Source: Adenanthera pavonina | Taxonomy: Eukaryota; Streptophyta; Magnoliopsida; Fabales; Fabaceae | Assembly: GCA_026686845.1 (NCBI GenBank) | Contig: JAIVEN010000008.1 | Coordinates: 10,694,501 to 10,758,500 of the forward strand | Length of the DNA stretch: 64,000 nt | Direction: 5' to 3' | Shown: positions 1 to 11,432 of the stretch, piece by piece | How the letters are laid out: every line of letters starts with the position of its first letter | Numbering within the stretch: the stretch's first letter is position 1 | Notes under the pieces: generated by a model | The model's database searches: none | The model's input: the letters and a program-made list of their open reading frames with translations, nothing else | Told to the model about the DNA's origin: nothing | Position numbers and translations under genes: made by a program

Positions 1-1324
1 CATGCCTATACACACATACATATACATAATTAATGGTGATTTAGGGAAGGTGCATCCCCAGATCCACTGCTACTTGGCTCTCCCAAGGAGAGGATTTAGT
101 GATAGGGATATTATATCATATCTTGTCCTCTGCCGCCTAGCTCTCTTATGGGGAGGATTTAGTGACAGGGATCTGTATCACATCATATCACATCATCATC
201 ACCTCGTCATCCATCTCTCACTATGCAATCATGTGGTGATGATATCGATGTCATGCCAACATGCCTATACACACATACATATACATATATCATCATCTCA
301 CACATCATATGGACATGCTAGCATGCAATGGTATGGGGATGCTATACATCATAACATATGCAATCATCACACATCAACAAGCTGTGCATACCACGATATG
401 TAGAGAAACCGTACACACACACAATCAATATCGTGGTATGAGAAGGAACATGTATATCGTACATATATATATATATCAACTTATAATCACATAAAACAAA
501 CACCCGGTTACCTTAAACTGTCAATACCGCACTCACACGGGTTCCACAAGCTTTCTTGAACACCAATCCCACAACTAGCTTCCTCCGAGTAACCAAACAA
601 CCTTAACAATACCACAAATCCTTGATTAACCAAACATACCAATTTCCAAACATCACAATTCAACCAATTTAGCATAACCCAAGGTTCCAACAACCCTTTC
701 ATGCAACAACAAGCTCTTAAGACCCATTCAAGCACCACACAAATCCCTACAACTCGGATTCTTCACACTTCCAACCAAGAACAACCTAGGGTTAAGCTCT
801 AAACAAACATAATCCCTTCAAAACTTACACCAAAGCAACAAGAACACTAAAACAAACTTCATTAACCCCAAAACATCCATTTCAATCGGTGGATTTCACC
901 AAAAATCGGAAATCCCAACTTAACACCAAAAAATCCCAAATCCAACCGAAGAAAAGTGAAGAGGGAGGAGTAGGGAACACTTACCAACTTGAATCCAAGC
1001 TCCCTCGGTCCGAAAATCACTTCAAATCACCAAAAATCGCAAACCCTCATCACCTCTCTCGTCACTCTCTCCGATTTCTCTCTTTCCGATCGTCTGAAAT
1101 GACCCCGGTTTAAACAAAAATCTCAATCCTCGCCGCGGCTCCAGGCTCCTCGCCGTGGCGCCACCGTAAACTTTCCTGAAAACGCTACGGGACATCTACT
1201 CACTGTGGCGAATCTGCTTCAGGCCGCAGTGTGGAGTTCCTCCAGACTCCACTTGGGCTTCCTTCATCCTGTTTTCCTCCGATCCTGAATACAAAACCAA
1301 GAAAATATCATGAGGGGTGTTACA
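1..1324 (-). repeat. Ty3/gypsy LTR, partial (cut by window start)
   Basis: This stretch is collinear with about 39220-40545 further along the window, the LTR of a gypsy chromovirus. The shared landmarks are the GATTTAGGGAAGG segment, the CCACGATATG/ATATCGTGG hairpin, the ACCCGGTTA segment and the end GGTGTTACA. Read on the minus strand the LTR begins TGTAACACC at 1324. Its other end lies outside the window, so it may be a solo LTR or belong to a longer element. The long ORFs inside it are His-rich translations of CAT/ATC-rich repeats and are not genes. Internal direct repeats are visible, such as GGATTTAGTGA near 89 and 156, and CATGCCTATACACACATACA at 1 and about 259. Confidence 0.75.
387..440. 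repeat. Conserved 13-bp inverted repeat in gypsy LTR
   Basis: CATACCACGATAT at 387-399 is the exact reverse complement of ATATCGTGGTATG at 428-440, with a 28-bp loop. The same structure occurs in the other LTR of this family at about 39590-39643, with one mismatch in one arm. Confidence 0.7.
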
Positions 1325-1734
1325 GTTCACAACCAATTGGACAATTTTTTTATCGGTTATCACCGATTTTCAAAATGTCTAATTTCCCCTTCAACCAAAC
1401 AAAATCTGACACTGGTTCCATTTTAACCGGCTTAATCAATTGATCCAGTTCGGTTCTAAAATATGAAAGTGAACATAAAAAATCAGAGTGTGAATGCATC
1501 ATAAATTCCGGTCAATATTAATTAATATTTGGATTTTTGACCCATGTGCCATGATGTCCCCAGTGGTGTCTTGCATTTATTGTGCTGATGTTACATATGA
1601 TAACGCTGCTTGAATAATGCTTGTTAATTGATAATTCTAATTTAAAATATAAGTTGTTTTTTTATAAGTTTTGAAAGTTAGATAGGTAATATAAATGAAT
1701 TAATTATGGAAAATAGATCACTCACAAAAAAAAA

Positions 1735-1960
1735 ATTGTAGAAGATAGAACCAGATATACTTGGCACACATCAACATGTCAAAATCTGGGTTATAAGAGG
1801 TGGTCCCATTTCTGCAGGTTTAAATTTGCTTGGGTGAATGATGCAAAGCAATTCACTTGTTTTTAATATTGTTCTCGTGTGAGAAATCCAAGTCAACCAT
1901 TTTCTTTTTTATGACTGATCTAAATTAAAATTGTCATGAAATTCATATTTTAAGGTAATC
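1735..1960 (+). repeat. Recurrent noncoding unit, copy 1
   Basis: One of six related segments in the window. They share TCAACATGTCAAAAT, then GAGGTGGTCCCATTTCTGCA, a CTGTTTTTAATATT stretch, AAGTCAACC and TTTTATGACTGAT. This copy pairs with the one at 25365-25590. Confidence 0.7.
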
Positions 1961-2171
1961 TTTAAAACTAAGTCACTAAAAATCTTATCCACTGCAATAA
2001 CTATGAAAGTGAACATATTCAACTAAAATTCCATCACAAATTTTATATCCAAAACGGGTTATTTTTTCATAATACAAAACCCACAATTCCATCACAAATC
2101 TCAATACATATTCAACTAAAATTTAAATTCAAATCAACAAAAACTAATCACTCAATCCATAAAATGATATA

Positions 2172-2436
2172 CTCCATCCGGTCCACATTATATGGTATTT
2201 TATATCAATTACACGTATATTAAGAAAGTCAGTTTTCAACTGAAATCAATGTAAAAAGTACCCACATTTCCTATTTTACCCTTATTAAATATCTTTTTTT
2301 ATTATTGTAGGGTTATAAATGAGGAGAGATGTAGTATTAAAGATATGGGTAAAATTGAAAAAAAATTATCCAATATCCTATATTTTGAATCAAAAATTTA
2401 TTATAAAAAATATTTTATAATATGAACCAGAGAAAG
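2172..2436. mobile_element. Stowaway-like MITE, degenerate
   Basis: It starts CTCCATCCGGTCCACATTAT after a TA and ends near ACCAGAGAAAG followed by TA. A matching copy lies at about 25813-26079 in block B. It is short, AT-rich and noncoding. The ends resemble plant Stowaway MITEs (CTCCCTCCGTCC type). Confidence 0.6.
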
Positions 2437-2509
2437 TATAAAGTTGGATATAAGCCAACATATCGTATCAAGACAATATGAGTAGTAGTTATATATAAAA
2501 ATCATATTG

Positions 2510-2790
2510 AAAGGTGGATGGCTAATATTAGTGAATTAATTATATAAGATTGGGCCAAATAACGAAAGACCTGAAAGACTTGGAATATACTAATGCAAAA
2601 TGAGTGTTGTGCGAGGCGGTCCCATTTTTGCAGAATAATTCATCTGTTTTTAATATTCAGAGCACATTTTTCCTGCGGACGTTCACACACAATTGTAAAG
2701 AAAGACTTTGAGTATACTAATGCAAGAAAACCTCGTCAACCGAATGTCTTTTATGACTGATATTTAAAAATTAAAATTGTCACAAAATTC
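2510..2790 (+). repeat. Recurrent noncoding unit, copy 2
   Basis: It shares GAGGCGGTCCCATTTTTGCA, TAATTCATCTGTTTTTAATA, the GCGGACGTTCACACACAATT segment and TTTTATGACTGAT with the other copies. It pairs with copy 6 at 26145-26420. Confidence 0.7.
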
Positions 2791-3309
2791 AAGCTACTTT
2801 CTCCATTTTAAAGTATAACATCAATTTAGTAGGAATTAAGATTTTAAAATATAAATCACTTTATGAAGGTTAGTAATTATTTAATATTTTCTTTCTAATT
2901 TTATTCCTATTTATAATAATGAAAAGATCAGTTATAATATAATTTAGAAGAATTTAAATATATAAAATATAAATTAGTTTGTAAGTGTTAAATATTCATC
3001 TTAATGTTCATGCCAACAAAAATATATTTATTTTTATATTTGTGTCTCATTAAATAATTATGGTGGAGATACATTAAAAAAGATAAATTAAGATGTGTTA
3101 TAAATTAATGAGAGTAACATTAACTTATAATAGGGAATGAAGAATTAACTTCGATAAACATTGAATTACGACTACTGCCTCTGATTTGTAAAAACCATCA
3201 TTTAAAAATTTTTACAAAGACTAAGAAAGTTATTAAATAATCTAGGATATTGTGAACTTTAAGGGTATTTTATCAAAATATCTTTAATTTAAATATCTCT
3301 TAAATGATA

Positions 3310-3578
3310 CTCCCTCCGGTCCTTATTATAGGGTATTTTATATGGAAATTTTTTAATCCAAAATATAGGGTGTTGAATATTTTTCTTTCCATCTTACCCC
3401 TATCTTTAATCCTTCCTTACTCCTCATTTATAACCTTGCAATGATAATAAAATGGTGTATTCAATAAAGGTAAAATGGTAAATACTGATACCTTTTGCAT
3501 TGATTTCAGATAAAAAAATGATTTTCTTAATATGTGTATAATTTATACAAAATACTTTATAAAGTGAACTGGAGGGAG
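3310..3578. mobile_element. Stowaway-like MITE with TA target duplication
   Basis: The 269-bp element begins CTCCCTCCGGTCC and ends AACTGGAGGGAG, forming a terminal inverted repeat, and is flanked by TA on both sides (3308-3309 and 3579-3580). Ends and target site match the Tc1/mariner-derived Stowaway MITEs. The orthologous copy in block B (28366-28631) has a decayed left end. Confidence 0.8.
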
Positions 3579-3815
3579 TAAATTTAATATTAATGAAGGG
3601 TAAAATAGTAAGACAATCAATTAATATTACAATGAAATTTTAAAGTGATAAATGTTTTGAAACATTTTATAAACTCAAAAAAGATAATTTTTATGAAGCA
3701 AATGAGTATCAAGATAACGTTAGCTATAATCATGCCTACTGTAACAACTATGAAAGTGAACTCTAAAAATTTGCGTGTGAACGCACCTTTATTGCTGTTG
3801 GTATCCATTGCATTG

Positions 3816-3910
3816 TGTAACATCCCAAACTATATAACCTCAAACACTTACAGAAAAGCAGGAGAACAGGGAAGAGAAGATAAAACAGAGGGGTGTCACC
3901 TCGGCCTCAC
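3816..3910 (-). repeat. Truncated gypsy LTR end
   Basis: It begins TGTAACATCCCAAACTATAT directly after CATTG and matches the first 95 bp of the solo LTR at 28869, including the same 5-bp flank. The rest of the LTR is missing here; the sequence switches to an unrelated AT-rich repeat at about 3911. Confidence 0.75.
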
Positions 3911-3912
3911 CA

Positions 3913-4247
3913 ATAAATTAATGCAATTAATTAAATTATAATGCAACTAAAATGCAAATTTAAACTAGTTCTAAAAGAAATGAAGTGTAAACTAAACTAA
4001 ACTAATTAAATGCGAATGGCCTATAACTACTAATGAAATTAATTAAAAATACAAACTAACTATTAATAAATAAAATACTAATACAACTATTTTTTTAATG
4101 ATATGCAATGTGAACTATTTAATATGTAAATGCTAACTACAACTAAGATTTTGGGGGGATTTGTTTTTTTAAATTCAAAATTAAATCAAATCAAAATAAA
4201 CAATTAGTTAAAACAAAATAAACACTAAACAAGAATTAAAAGAAAAT
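3913..4247. repeat. 335-bp direct repeat, left copy
   Basis: Nearly identical to 5121-5454, from ATAAATTAATGCAATTAATT to AAGAATTAAAAGAAAAT. It is AT-rich with no ORF. The two copies bracket about 870 bp that contains copy 3 of the recurrent unit. Confidence 0.75.
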
Positions 4248-4314
4248 GCATGAGGTACATTTTAGTTATTTCTCCCCTTCATTATATAGTAATTATATAT
4301 ATATATATATATTA

Positions 4315-4600
4315 AAATCATATTGAAAGCTGGATGGCTCATATTTGTGAATTAATTATAGAAGATAAGGGTAGATAGATGTTTGGTACACGTCAACATG
4401 TCAAAATGTGTGTTGTGTGAGGTGGTCCCGTTTCTGCCAAGGAATTCATCTGTTTTTATTTAATCTTACCCGAGCACAAATTTCCTGTGTACGTTCACAT
4501 ACAACTATACAGAAGACTTGGAATATACTCACACGAGAAAACCAAGTCAACCATATGTCTTTTATGACTGATCTCTAAAAATTAAAGTTGTCACAAAATT
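4315..4600 (+). repeat. Recurrent noncoding unit, copy 3
   Basis: It contains ACGTCAACATGTCAAAATGT, GTGTGAGGTGGTCCCGTTTC, GTACGTTCACATACAACTAT, AAGTCAACCATATG and TTTTATGACTGATC. A tail motif AATGAAAGTGAACATAAAAA follows near 4699. Confidence 0.7.
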
Positions 4601-4743
4601 CATATTTTTATGGAAGTCTTTGAAGGTATTCTGTATGCTTAAAAAAAAATAGAAATCTTTGAAGCTAGTCACTAAAAATTAAATCCTCTGCAACAACAAT
4701 GAAAGTGAACATAAAAATTCCAAGCCAATCAGCATTAATTGAA

Positions 4744-4767
4744 TGATTGATTGATTGATTGATTGAT
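4744..4767. repeat. TGAT microsatellite
   Basis: About six TGAT/GATT units in tandem, just after the tail motif of unit copy 3. A shorter version lies at about 26856-26880 in block B. Confidence 0.8.
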
Positions 4768-5120
4768 CAAGAGTTAAATTTGATGTAACAACTATAATCA
4801 AAGTGTTCTGGACATATATTTGGTCTAATCAAAACGACATTATTGAAATTATACGACGCCATAGGGTCAGAACCGAAGGGGAGCGAGAAAACAAGGCAAA
4901 CAAAGAATGGAGATTGACAATCCATCGAGAGTTGTTCAATTTAATACTATATGCAAATTATTTTTAATATAAGTGTAACCTATGTCGTGTTCTAAGGGAG
5001 GCAACAGTGATATGTAGGTAAGAGTTTGAATTTTTAAATTATAATAATAAAAAATACACCTAAATGACTAAAAAAATAATTATAATTAAAAATAGATTAA
5101 ATTAACTAAATTAAAATATA

Positions 5121-5454
5121 ATAAATTAATGCAATTAATTAAATTATAATGCAACTAAAATGCAAATCTAAACTAGTTCTAAAAGAAATGAAGTACAAAC
5201 TAAACTAAACTAATTAAATGCAAATGACCTATAACTGCTAATAAAATTAATTAAAAATACAAACTAACTATTAATAAATAAAATGCTAATACAACTATTT
5301 TTTTAATGATATGCAATGTGAACTATTTAATATGTAAATGCCAACTACAACTAAGATTTGGGGGGATTTGTTTTTTTAAATTCAAAATTAAATCAAATCA
5401 AAATAAACAATTAGTTAAAACAAAATAAACACTAAACAAGAATTAAAAGAAAAT
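5121..5454. repeat. 335-bp direct repeat, right copy
   Basis: Second copy of the repeat at 3913-4247, differing by only a few bases and small indels. The sequence downstream of the two copies differs. Confidence 0.75.
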
Positions 5455-6655
5455 AAATATTCAATTATAGAAAATATGGATCATTCATGGGCTTGGCAAG
5501 TAATTCAGCCATATCCTAACTTGAGTTCAATTAAAATAGGAATGAGTAAGTTCTTAATTAAGTAAGCTAATTAGATTAAACACTGAATTACCTTAAGCAT
5601 GATCTAAATAATTAATTAATCCTAGAGACCTCTAGTTGTTAATTAATCACCTAGAATTAGTATAATCCAATTAATTAAGCTTAATCTCAATGTTAATTGA
5701 GTTTCTATTAAATCTGGAAAATTGGATAAAATTATCTAATTAAACCAAATTAGATAATTAACTCCCTAATTATGCAGTACTAAACATAACATTATCTAGA
5801 TTGTATCATAAATCAATGAATTAATCAAGATAACACAAAATTGGAGCAAAATACACAAAATTCCAGATCATAAACAAGCATAAATCCAACTTAATTCAAT
5901 GAATTAATCAAGATAACACCAAATTGGAGCAAAATACATTAAATTCCAGATCTGAAATAAGCATAAATCCAACTCAATTCAATATTAAACAACTTGGATA
6001 ATGTATACAATACATTTCAAATTCAAATCCAATATCCAATCATCAAGATATTTATAAATTTTCATCAATCTTAACTTAGAAAACATAAGATAAAAACATA
6101 AAATAAAATCAAATAAAATTTAGAAAAATCAAGGTGATAAAAGAAAACTTTTCATTCCTCCATTTATGTTCTTGTCAAGCTCCAGAACCCAAACTCTTTG
6201 CATTACTCCATGAATGAACCACCCTAACTCCTTAGCTCCTCATTTGAACGAAAATGGCTCCAACGCAAATCAAGCCGAATTCGGCCATTGCAAGCTGGAC
6301 AATAGAACATTGGTCACTCTATTTGTAAATAGTGTAGACCAACAAGACACCCATGGCTTCAAGCTTCCTAATCTCCCATGGTGAAATTTGAACAATTGGA
6401 GAAGAGAGGGAAAGATGAAGGATCTTGGCAGAATAATGGAGTGGAAGTAGGGGAAAGATGGAATAATGAAGAAAATATGTGATCGGATGGAGGAATATTA
6501 CTAAAAATGGGAGGAAATTGTGAAGGAAATGGATGATGAAGTGAAGTTTGAGATAGGGGGAGAGAAATGAGATGAACAGAGGAGGTGTCGGCTGTTCCGT
6601 CGAGACAATGATGAGGGGAGCTGTCCAAAAAGAAAGAAGATCACCCTATGCCACG
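5455..6655. other. AT-rich intergenic sequence with an 83-bp tandem duplication
   Basis: No convincing gene. An 83-bp unit starting CAATGAATTAATCAAGATAA is repeated twice in tandem at about 5814-5979 with a few substitutions. The 6160-6640 part is less AT-rich and holds a minus-strand Ser/Pro-rich open frame of 86 codons without recognisable domains. It reads like the leader or LTR of an unidentified retroelement, but I cannot show that. Confidence 0.4.
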
Positions 6656-6985
6656 TTTGGTTGAGGAAAAACAAAGCAAGTAAATGTTATGTAAGCCAAT
6701 TAAAATAAAGACAGATATAAATAGACAATTAAAGATAAGGAAAAATGAATAAGTTGAAAAATAAATTTTTCATAAAATTCTTTCATTCTAATGACTAAAA
6801 TGTTCATTCAAAATTTTAATCTCTATGGACCATGACTTACAAAAAAAAAATATTATATCAGATAGATTATATTCTCAATTAAATAGGATGTAACACAAAT
6901 TAAATCAAATTTTGGTCCAAGAAAATTAAATTAATTATGGGACAAAGTTTAGGCTCAATTTGAAAGAAAATTATGAGTCATAATA
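6656..6985 (+). mobile_element. PIF/Harbinger-like MITE remnant
   Basis: It matches the internal part of the MITE at 9247-21895 and 48137-48738. Shared landmarks are AAATTTTTCATAAAATTCTTTC, the TGACTAAAATGTTC junction, AATTTTAATCTCTATGGACC and GATAGATTATATTCTCAATT. One end near 6650 has CACGTTTGGTTGAGG, resembling the family terminus. The other end is lost. Confidence 0.55.
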
Positions 6986-7903
6986 ATAAAAATAAAGAAA
7001 ATAAAATACTAAAAAGAAATTTTCAAAGCTTTTTGACAATTTTGTCCTTAAATGAGTCAATTCTAAATCATTTTCTTAATCACAATAAAACCACAAATGA
7101 CCTATAATTACAATAAGAATTATTAAATAAAATAAAATGGAAGAATTAAATTATTGGAATAATTTGAAAAATAAAAATTATAAAAATTTAAACTTAATTT
7201 CTAAAATTATCCCAAAATTCTCATTCATTTCAAATTAAGGTTAATTTCCTGAATATGATATAAATCACATAAAATTAGCCAAAATTTAATATTAAAAATA
7301 TTTAAATAAGAAAAATAAAAATAATAATAATTTATGATTATAAGAGGTAGAAGACACTAGCACCATGAAGCCTGGCCAGAGCTACTTTATTATATTTTAG
7401 GACATGGTACTACTTTTCTTATCTCCAATTTTCCTACTCAATCTTCCTATTTTTACTACTATTTTTCACTTAAAAATCTTTCTCTATCATTAATTCTATC
7501 AATGGGTCCTCAAAATATTCCCCTCATAAAAAAGTCATAAAATTATCAACGTACAAAAAAAAACAGAAAAGTACGTGAATAAATAAAAAAATATCTGCAA
7601 AAACTCCAAATGCATAACAAAAAAGGCTTTAGTGCATAACGAAAAAGCTATAAAATTATCCATTTTTATGGGTTCAAGATCTTAAGTTTAAGTTTTTTTC
7701 TTTTTCTTCCCATAGAAATCTTAACTTTAAGTTTATTGAGCTTAAGTTGTAATATCCGTTTGAAGGAAAAAATTATAGTATCAAAGACTAAAAAATTAAA
7801 CCATACTATGTGAGAGTTTGAATTTAGTATGTTCAAAATCTAAATTAACTTTAATTGGTTCAACTCACATCAAAGTAAAATATTACGACCTCCACTAATT
7901 ACG
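6986..7903. other. AT-rich intergenic sequence with a shared dispersed repeat
   Basis: No gene seen. The stretch about 7515-7860 (AAGTCATAAAATTATC, GCATAACAAAAAAGGC, AGGTTCAAAATCTAAATTAA-type segments) also occurs at about 23320-23605 and partly at 32660-32840, so it belongs to a dispersed repeat family or to the duplication network. Confidence 0.5.
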
Positions 7904-8010
7904 GTTAGTTTAAATGGTAAAAGACTCAACACCCCCTTAAGTAAGGCCTCAAATTCAAGTCTGGGATATATTAAAAGAGTTATCCCCATTTACATAGGGC
8001 CTGGGGCACA
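7904..8010 (+). mobile_element. tRNA-related SINE-like fragment
   Basis: TTAGTTTAAATGG resembles a pol III A box, and AAATTCAAGTCTGGG about 35 bp later resembles a B box (GGTTCGAATCC type). The spacing is right for a tRNA-derived SINE head. I found no clear target duplication. It is not a tRNA gene because no cloverleaf is apparent. Confidence 0.4.
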
Positions 8011-8039
8011 TTATTCACATCTTATTAACAAATCGAATC

Positions 8040-8790
8040 CTCACATTTTTATGTTTTATATCGATTGATTGGACATATTTTCATTTTATTATAAATATAA
8101 ATTTTATTAATTGTAATTTAATGTGTTCAAATGCATTTATTTAAATATTGATATAATTAGTTATTAAAAATTGTTTAATAACTATATATATTTTTAATGT
8201 CAAATCAATAGAAATGTTATCATGAATTTTTTATATAAATATTTTAAATTTATTTATATTTGATTAGTTCAAAAATTACAAATTTTATATTATAAGGATA
8301 AATTAATAATTTTAAGCTATTTTAATATAAATTTTAATTTATAAAGATGTATTGTAGAATCTTTAATTGAATATTTTAAATGGTGTTAAATATTGAACTA
8401 AAATGTGAGATTTGAAAATAAAGGGTTGGTTTCTATAATTTCAATAATATTAAAGAGACATCAAAGCATTCTACTCAATATATTAAATCTATTAGTCTCT
8501 CAATCCCATTTTATTTATTATTTTAGAGAATTTTAAATATATCAATTTATTTATTATTTTATATTACCAATAAAGTATTAATTATCTTTTTTATTATTTT
8601 ATCCTGTATTAAAAATAATAATAGATGAATTATAAGTCATCTCTTAATATTTAAATCAAAAATATTTTAATAAAAGATTATTAAATTAATAACAATCTAA
8701 ATTATTTAATAATTTTATTGATTAATATAAACGCGGTAAATAAAATGAGATATTGAAAGTATATGTCTGCATATAATTTTTCCCAAAGGT
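8040..8790. other. AT-rich intergenic sequence with a Stowaway-like MITE
   Basis: No gene. The part about 8496-8759 starts with TCTCTCAATCCCATTTTATT and ends ATGAGATATTGAAAGTA. It is closely similar to 36467-36715 and looks like a decayed Stowaway-type MITE. The rest is AT-rich and shows nothing recognisable. Confidence 0.45.
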
Positions 8791-8799
8791 TATTTATTA

Positions 8800-9015
8800 G
8801 TCGTCAACACGTCAACATGTGTGAAAATCTGTGTTGTGTGAGGTGGTCCCATTTCTGCAGACTTCAGTAATTTTGCTTGGGTGAATGATGCAGAGCAATT
8901 ATTCTGTTTTTAATATTCAGAGCACAATTTTCCTTCAGCTCCCAACTGCGAAGAAGGACTAGAATATATATACGTCAACCATTTGTTTTTTATGACTGAT
9001 TGAGAAAAGGTAAGA
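8800..9015 (+). repeat. Recurrent noncoding unit, copy 4
   Basis: It contains GTCAACATGTGTGAAAATCT, GAGGTGGTCCCATTTCTGCA, CTGTTTTTAATATTCAGAGC and TTTTATGACTGATTG. The tail motif TATGAAAGTGAACATAAAAA lies near 9099. Confidence 0.7.
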
Positions 9016-9533
9016 CTTACGAAGGCGATCTTTAAAACTGTCACAAATTAAATTCTAATTTTTTAGGACAATCTTTAAAACCTAGTCATTAAAACATCTA
9101 TGAAAGTGAACATAAAAAATCCAACCACATATGAACGCATCTTTTAACGTCTTCTTGATATTTTGTGTATGTTTGGTTCCGCTAAAAAAAACCGTTTGAG
9201 CACGTAACCACGTTTTTATTTATTTTGGGGATGTTTGGGTGATTAAGGGCTCGTTTGGGAGCACTTTTGAAACCATGTTTTGGAATAAAAATGGAGTTTG
9301 AAGCAATTTGTAAATGTTTGGCGGACTTTTTGCTTTTCCGTTGAACAATGAGTTTTCTCTCAAAACGTAGTCTCAGCAGAAGCAAATGGGAAGCTGCTTT
9401 TCCGTTTTCATTTTTCATTCTTATCTGTGTTTATTTTAAAGTCAGATAAAAATGGATTAATAAAAATGAGAAAAAATAAAAAATTTTAAAAAATAAAATT
9501 TTCGTAAAATTTCATCTATTTAATGACAAAAAA

Positions 9534-11377
9534 TGTTGAATCAAGAGTTTTGATGATTCCAAATTAACATCCAAAAGCTTGGATTGAAGATATCAAAGGA
9601 AATCAAAGTGCTTCAAGTGAAGAATTTCTGAGTATTAGCTGCTAGATCTTCAGTAGGATCTTTTGTTATGTTCAAATAAGGGTAAAAGTTTTTTATTTTA
9701 AGAAAAGATGTTTTTAAACCTTGATTGTGTGTTAAATATTGACTTATTTGAAAAATACCCACAAACAGACGAAGTTTGAAAGTTTAAAATGAACTGTCAT
9801 ATTGGAAATTCGAACTTTGCTTTTGGAAATTCGAATTTCGAGTCAAAACTGAATAAGTCTGAAGAGTTGTCTCTCTGTCAGACAAATTTTGATTATCCAA
9901 AATTCGAATTTCCATCAAAGACTGAAAGAAGCTTTTCACTGATAGACGAACTTCACATCCTCAAAATTCGAATTTCAGATAAAATGTAGTTTGTGAAAAC
10001 CAAAGAAATTCGTCTGACATAATGTTAAAGCTCATCTGAAATCAAGATGAAATTGAGTTTGAAAAATGCTCTCTGACAGACGAACTTTGACTTTCCAACA
10101 TTCGAATTTTCATATAAGTCTGAAAGGAGCTTCTTTGAAACAAACGAACTTTGAGTCTTCAAAATTCGAATTTCAGACAAATCACAACTTATGAAAATGG
10201 AAGAAATTCGTCCGAAACAATGCTAAAGTTCATCTGAGATCAAGAATAATTTAAGTTTCAAAACTGCCTTCTGTCAGACAAACTTTGAACATTAAAATTC
10301 AAATTTCAGAAGCTAAGTTTGTGAGTCTGTTGGAATGAAATATTGACATACGAATGACAGAGCTTTGTAACTTCGAATGTTGAAGAAAGTCTGAAAAGAA
10401 TCTCTCTGACAGACGAACTTCACTACTTCAAAATGCGAATTTCAAAGAAAGTGAACTACTGCTCTTTGAACGTTCTACAAACAGACGAATTTTGGGCTTC
10501 CAAAATTCAAATTTCGAAGGCACTGTAGAAAATTGAAAACACTGTTCACACTTAACCGAAAAACTTTCCTCTTGAAAATTCATATGTCACATTGTGAAAA
10601 TATTTTGTAAGTTTCAAAATTCGAATTTCACTTCATGAACAGACGAACTTCGTGCTGTAACGTTGAAAGCTTTAACCTTCGGTTCCTTCAAAATTTGTCT
10701 GTTGGCCAACCAAAATTCCAATTTCAGTATGTCAGAAACATTAAATGCAGTTGGTAAACGGATAGTTTTTCAGAGTAACCGTTGGATAACTTTCCCAACG
10801 GATAGATTTTGTCTCTAACGGACATTTGAGACCTAAATCTATAAATATAACATCATTTGAAGTTGTGGATAACAAATAAAACTTGTATATACTGAATCTC
10901 TGCCAAATCAATTTCTCAAAAAAAGCTTTTACCCTCTTTACTTCAACCTTCAAATCTACTCTATTCAAGAGAGTTATATCTTTGTAAACAATCTACTCTT
11001 CATCTGGAAGATAGATTTACTTGTGAGGGGAAATCACAAGGGGATTGGGGAGCACATTGTAGAAGTGCTTAGAGAGATTGAGAAAGCTCCAGAAACAAAG
11101 CATACTCATTGTACTGTGGCATTAGCAAGAAGCCCGTTAAATTCTTGCTGTATGTGGAAAAATCTCAAGAGTTGCCTGGAGGACTAGACGTAGGTCAAGT
11201 GGATAGATCGAACCAGGATAAATTACTGAGTCTTCTACTTCCTATCTTTACTTTTCAGCTTGCTCTGTTTTATACGTTGCTTCCATTACGCTGTGCTATC
11301 TTCACCCATTTCACTTTATGCAGAAAAATTTCAATCTTCCCAATTCACCCCCTCTTGGGAAGTCGGCCTTGCTAACA
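9534..11377 (+). repeat. Copia 5' LTR
   Basis: It starts TGTTGAATCAAGAG and ends TTGCTAACA (TG...CA), 1844 bp. It differs from the 3' LTR at roughly 40-50 positions by eye. It also lacks about 20 bp around the CTTCAATATCTG segment present in the 3' copy (near 21135). Many differences are CG in the 3' LTR versus CA or TG here, as expected from loss of methylated CpG. It contains many copies of CAGACGAA and of the palindrome AAATTCGAATTT. Candidate promoter signals (CTATAAATATAACATC near 10839) lie in its 3' half. Confidence 0.88.
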
Positions 11378-11379
11378 AG

Positions 11380-11391
11380 TGGTATCAGAGC
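11380..11391 (+). other. Primer-binding site (tRNA-iMet)
   Basis: TGGTATCAGAGC, two bases after the 5' LTR end, is complementary to the 3' end of plant initiator methionine tRNA and is the standard copia primer site. Confidence 0.9.
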
Positions 11392-11432
11392 CCGGATTCC
11401 CATTCAAAGGATCTCACAGTCTGGGAATTAAG

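Larger units (their letters stand above)
1325..3815. repeat. Segmental duplication, block A (intergenic)
   Basis: No gene is seen here. The sequence is collinear with block B (about 24145-28868) over most of its length. Both start with the segment around TTGGACAA/TTATCGGTTATCACC and end at the same GGTATCCATTGCATTG junction with a gypsy LTR. Block B carries extra sequence at about 24500-25290 and 26571-27998. The second difference lies between short AGTTATA direct repeats, so block A probably lost about 1.4 kb by microhomology-mediated deletion. Copies of the 250-300-bp unit and Stowaway-like MITEs lie inside. Confidence 0.75.

Noticed and set aside
2..403. 133-codon ORF at the window start
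   Set aside because: His/Ile-rich translation of CAT/ATC repeats inside a gypsy LTR; no domain and no conservation as protein in the other LTR copy.
3913..5454. Short LTR retrotransposon with 335-bp LTRs
   Set aside because: The repeats do not begin and end TG...CA, no primer site or polypurine tract is visible, and the middle is part of the duplicated block.
6368..6628. 86-codon minus-strand Ser/Pro-rich ORF
   Set aside because: Low complexity, no domain, surrounded by repeats; more likely noncoding leader or LTR sequence.
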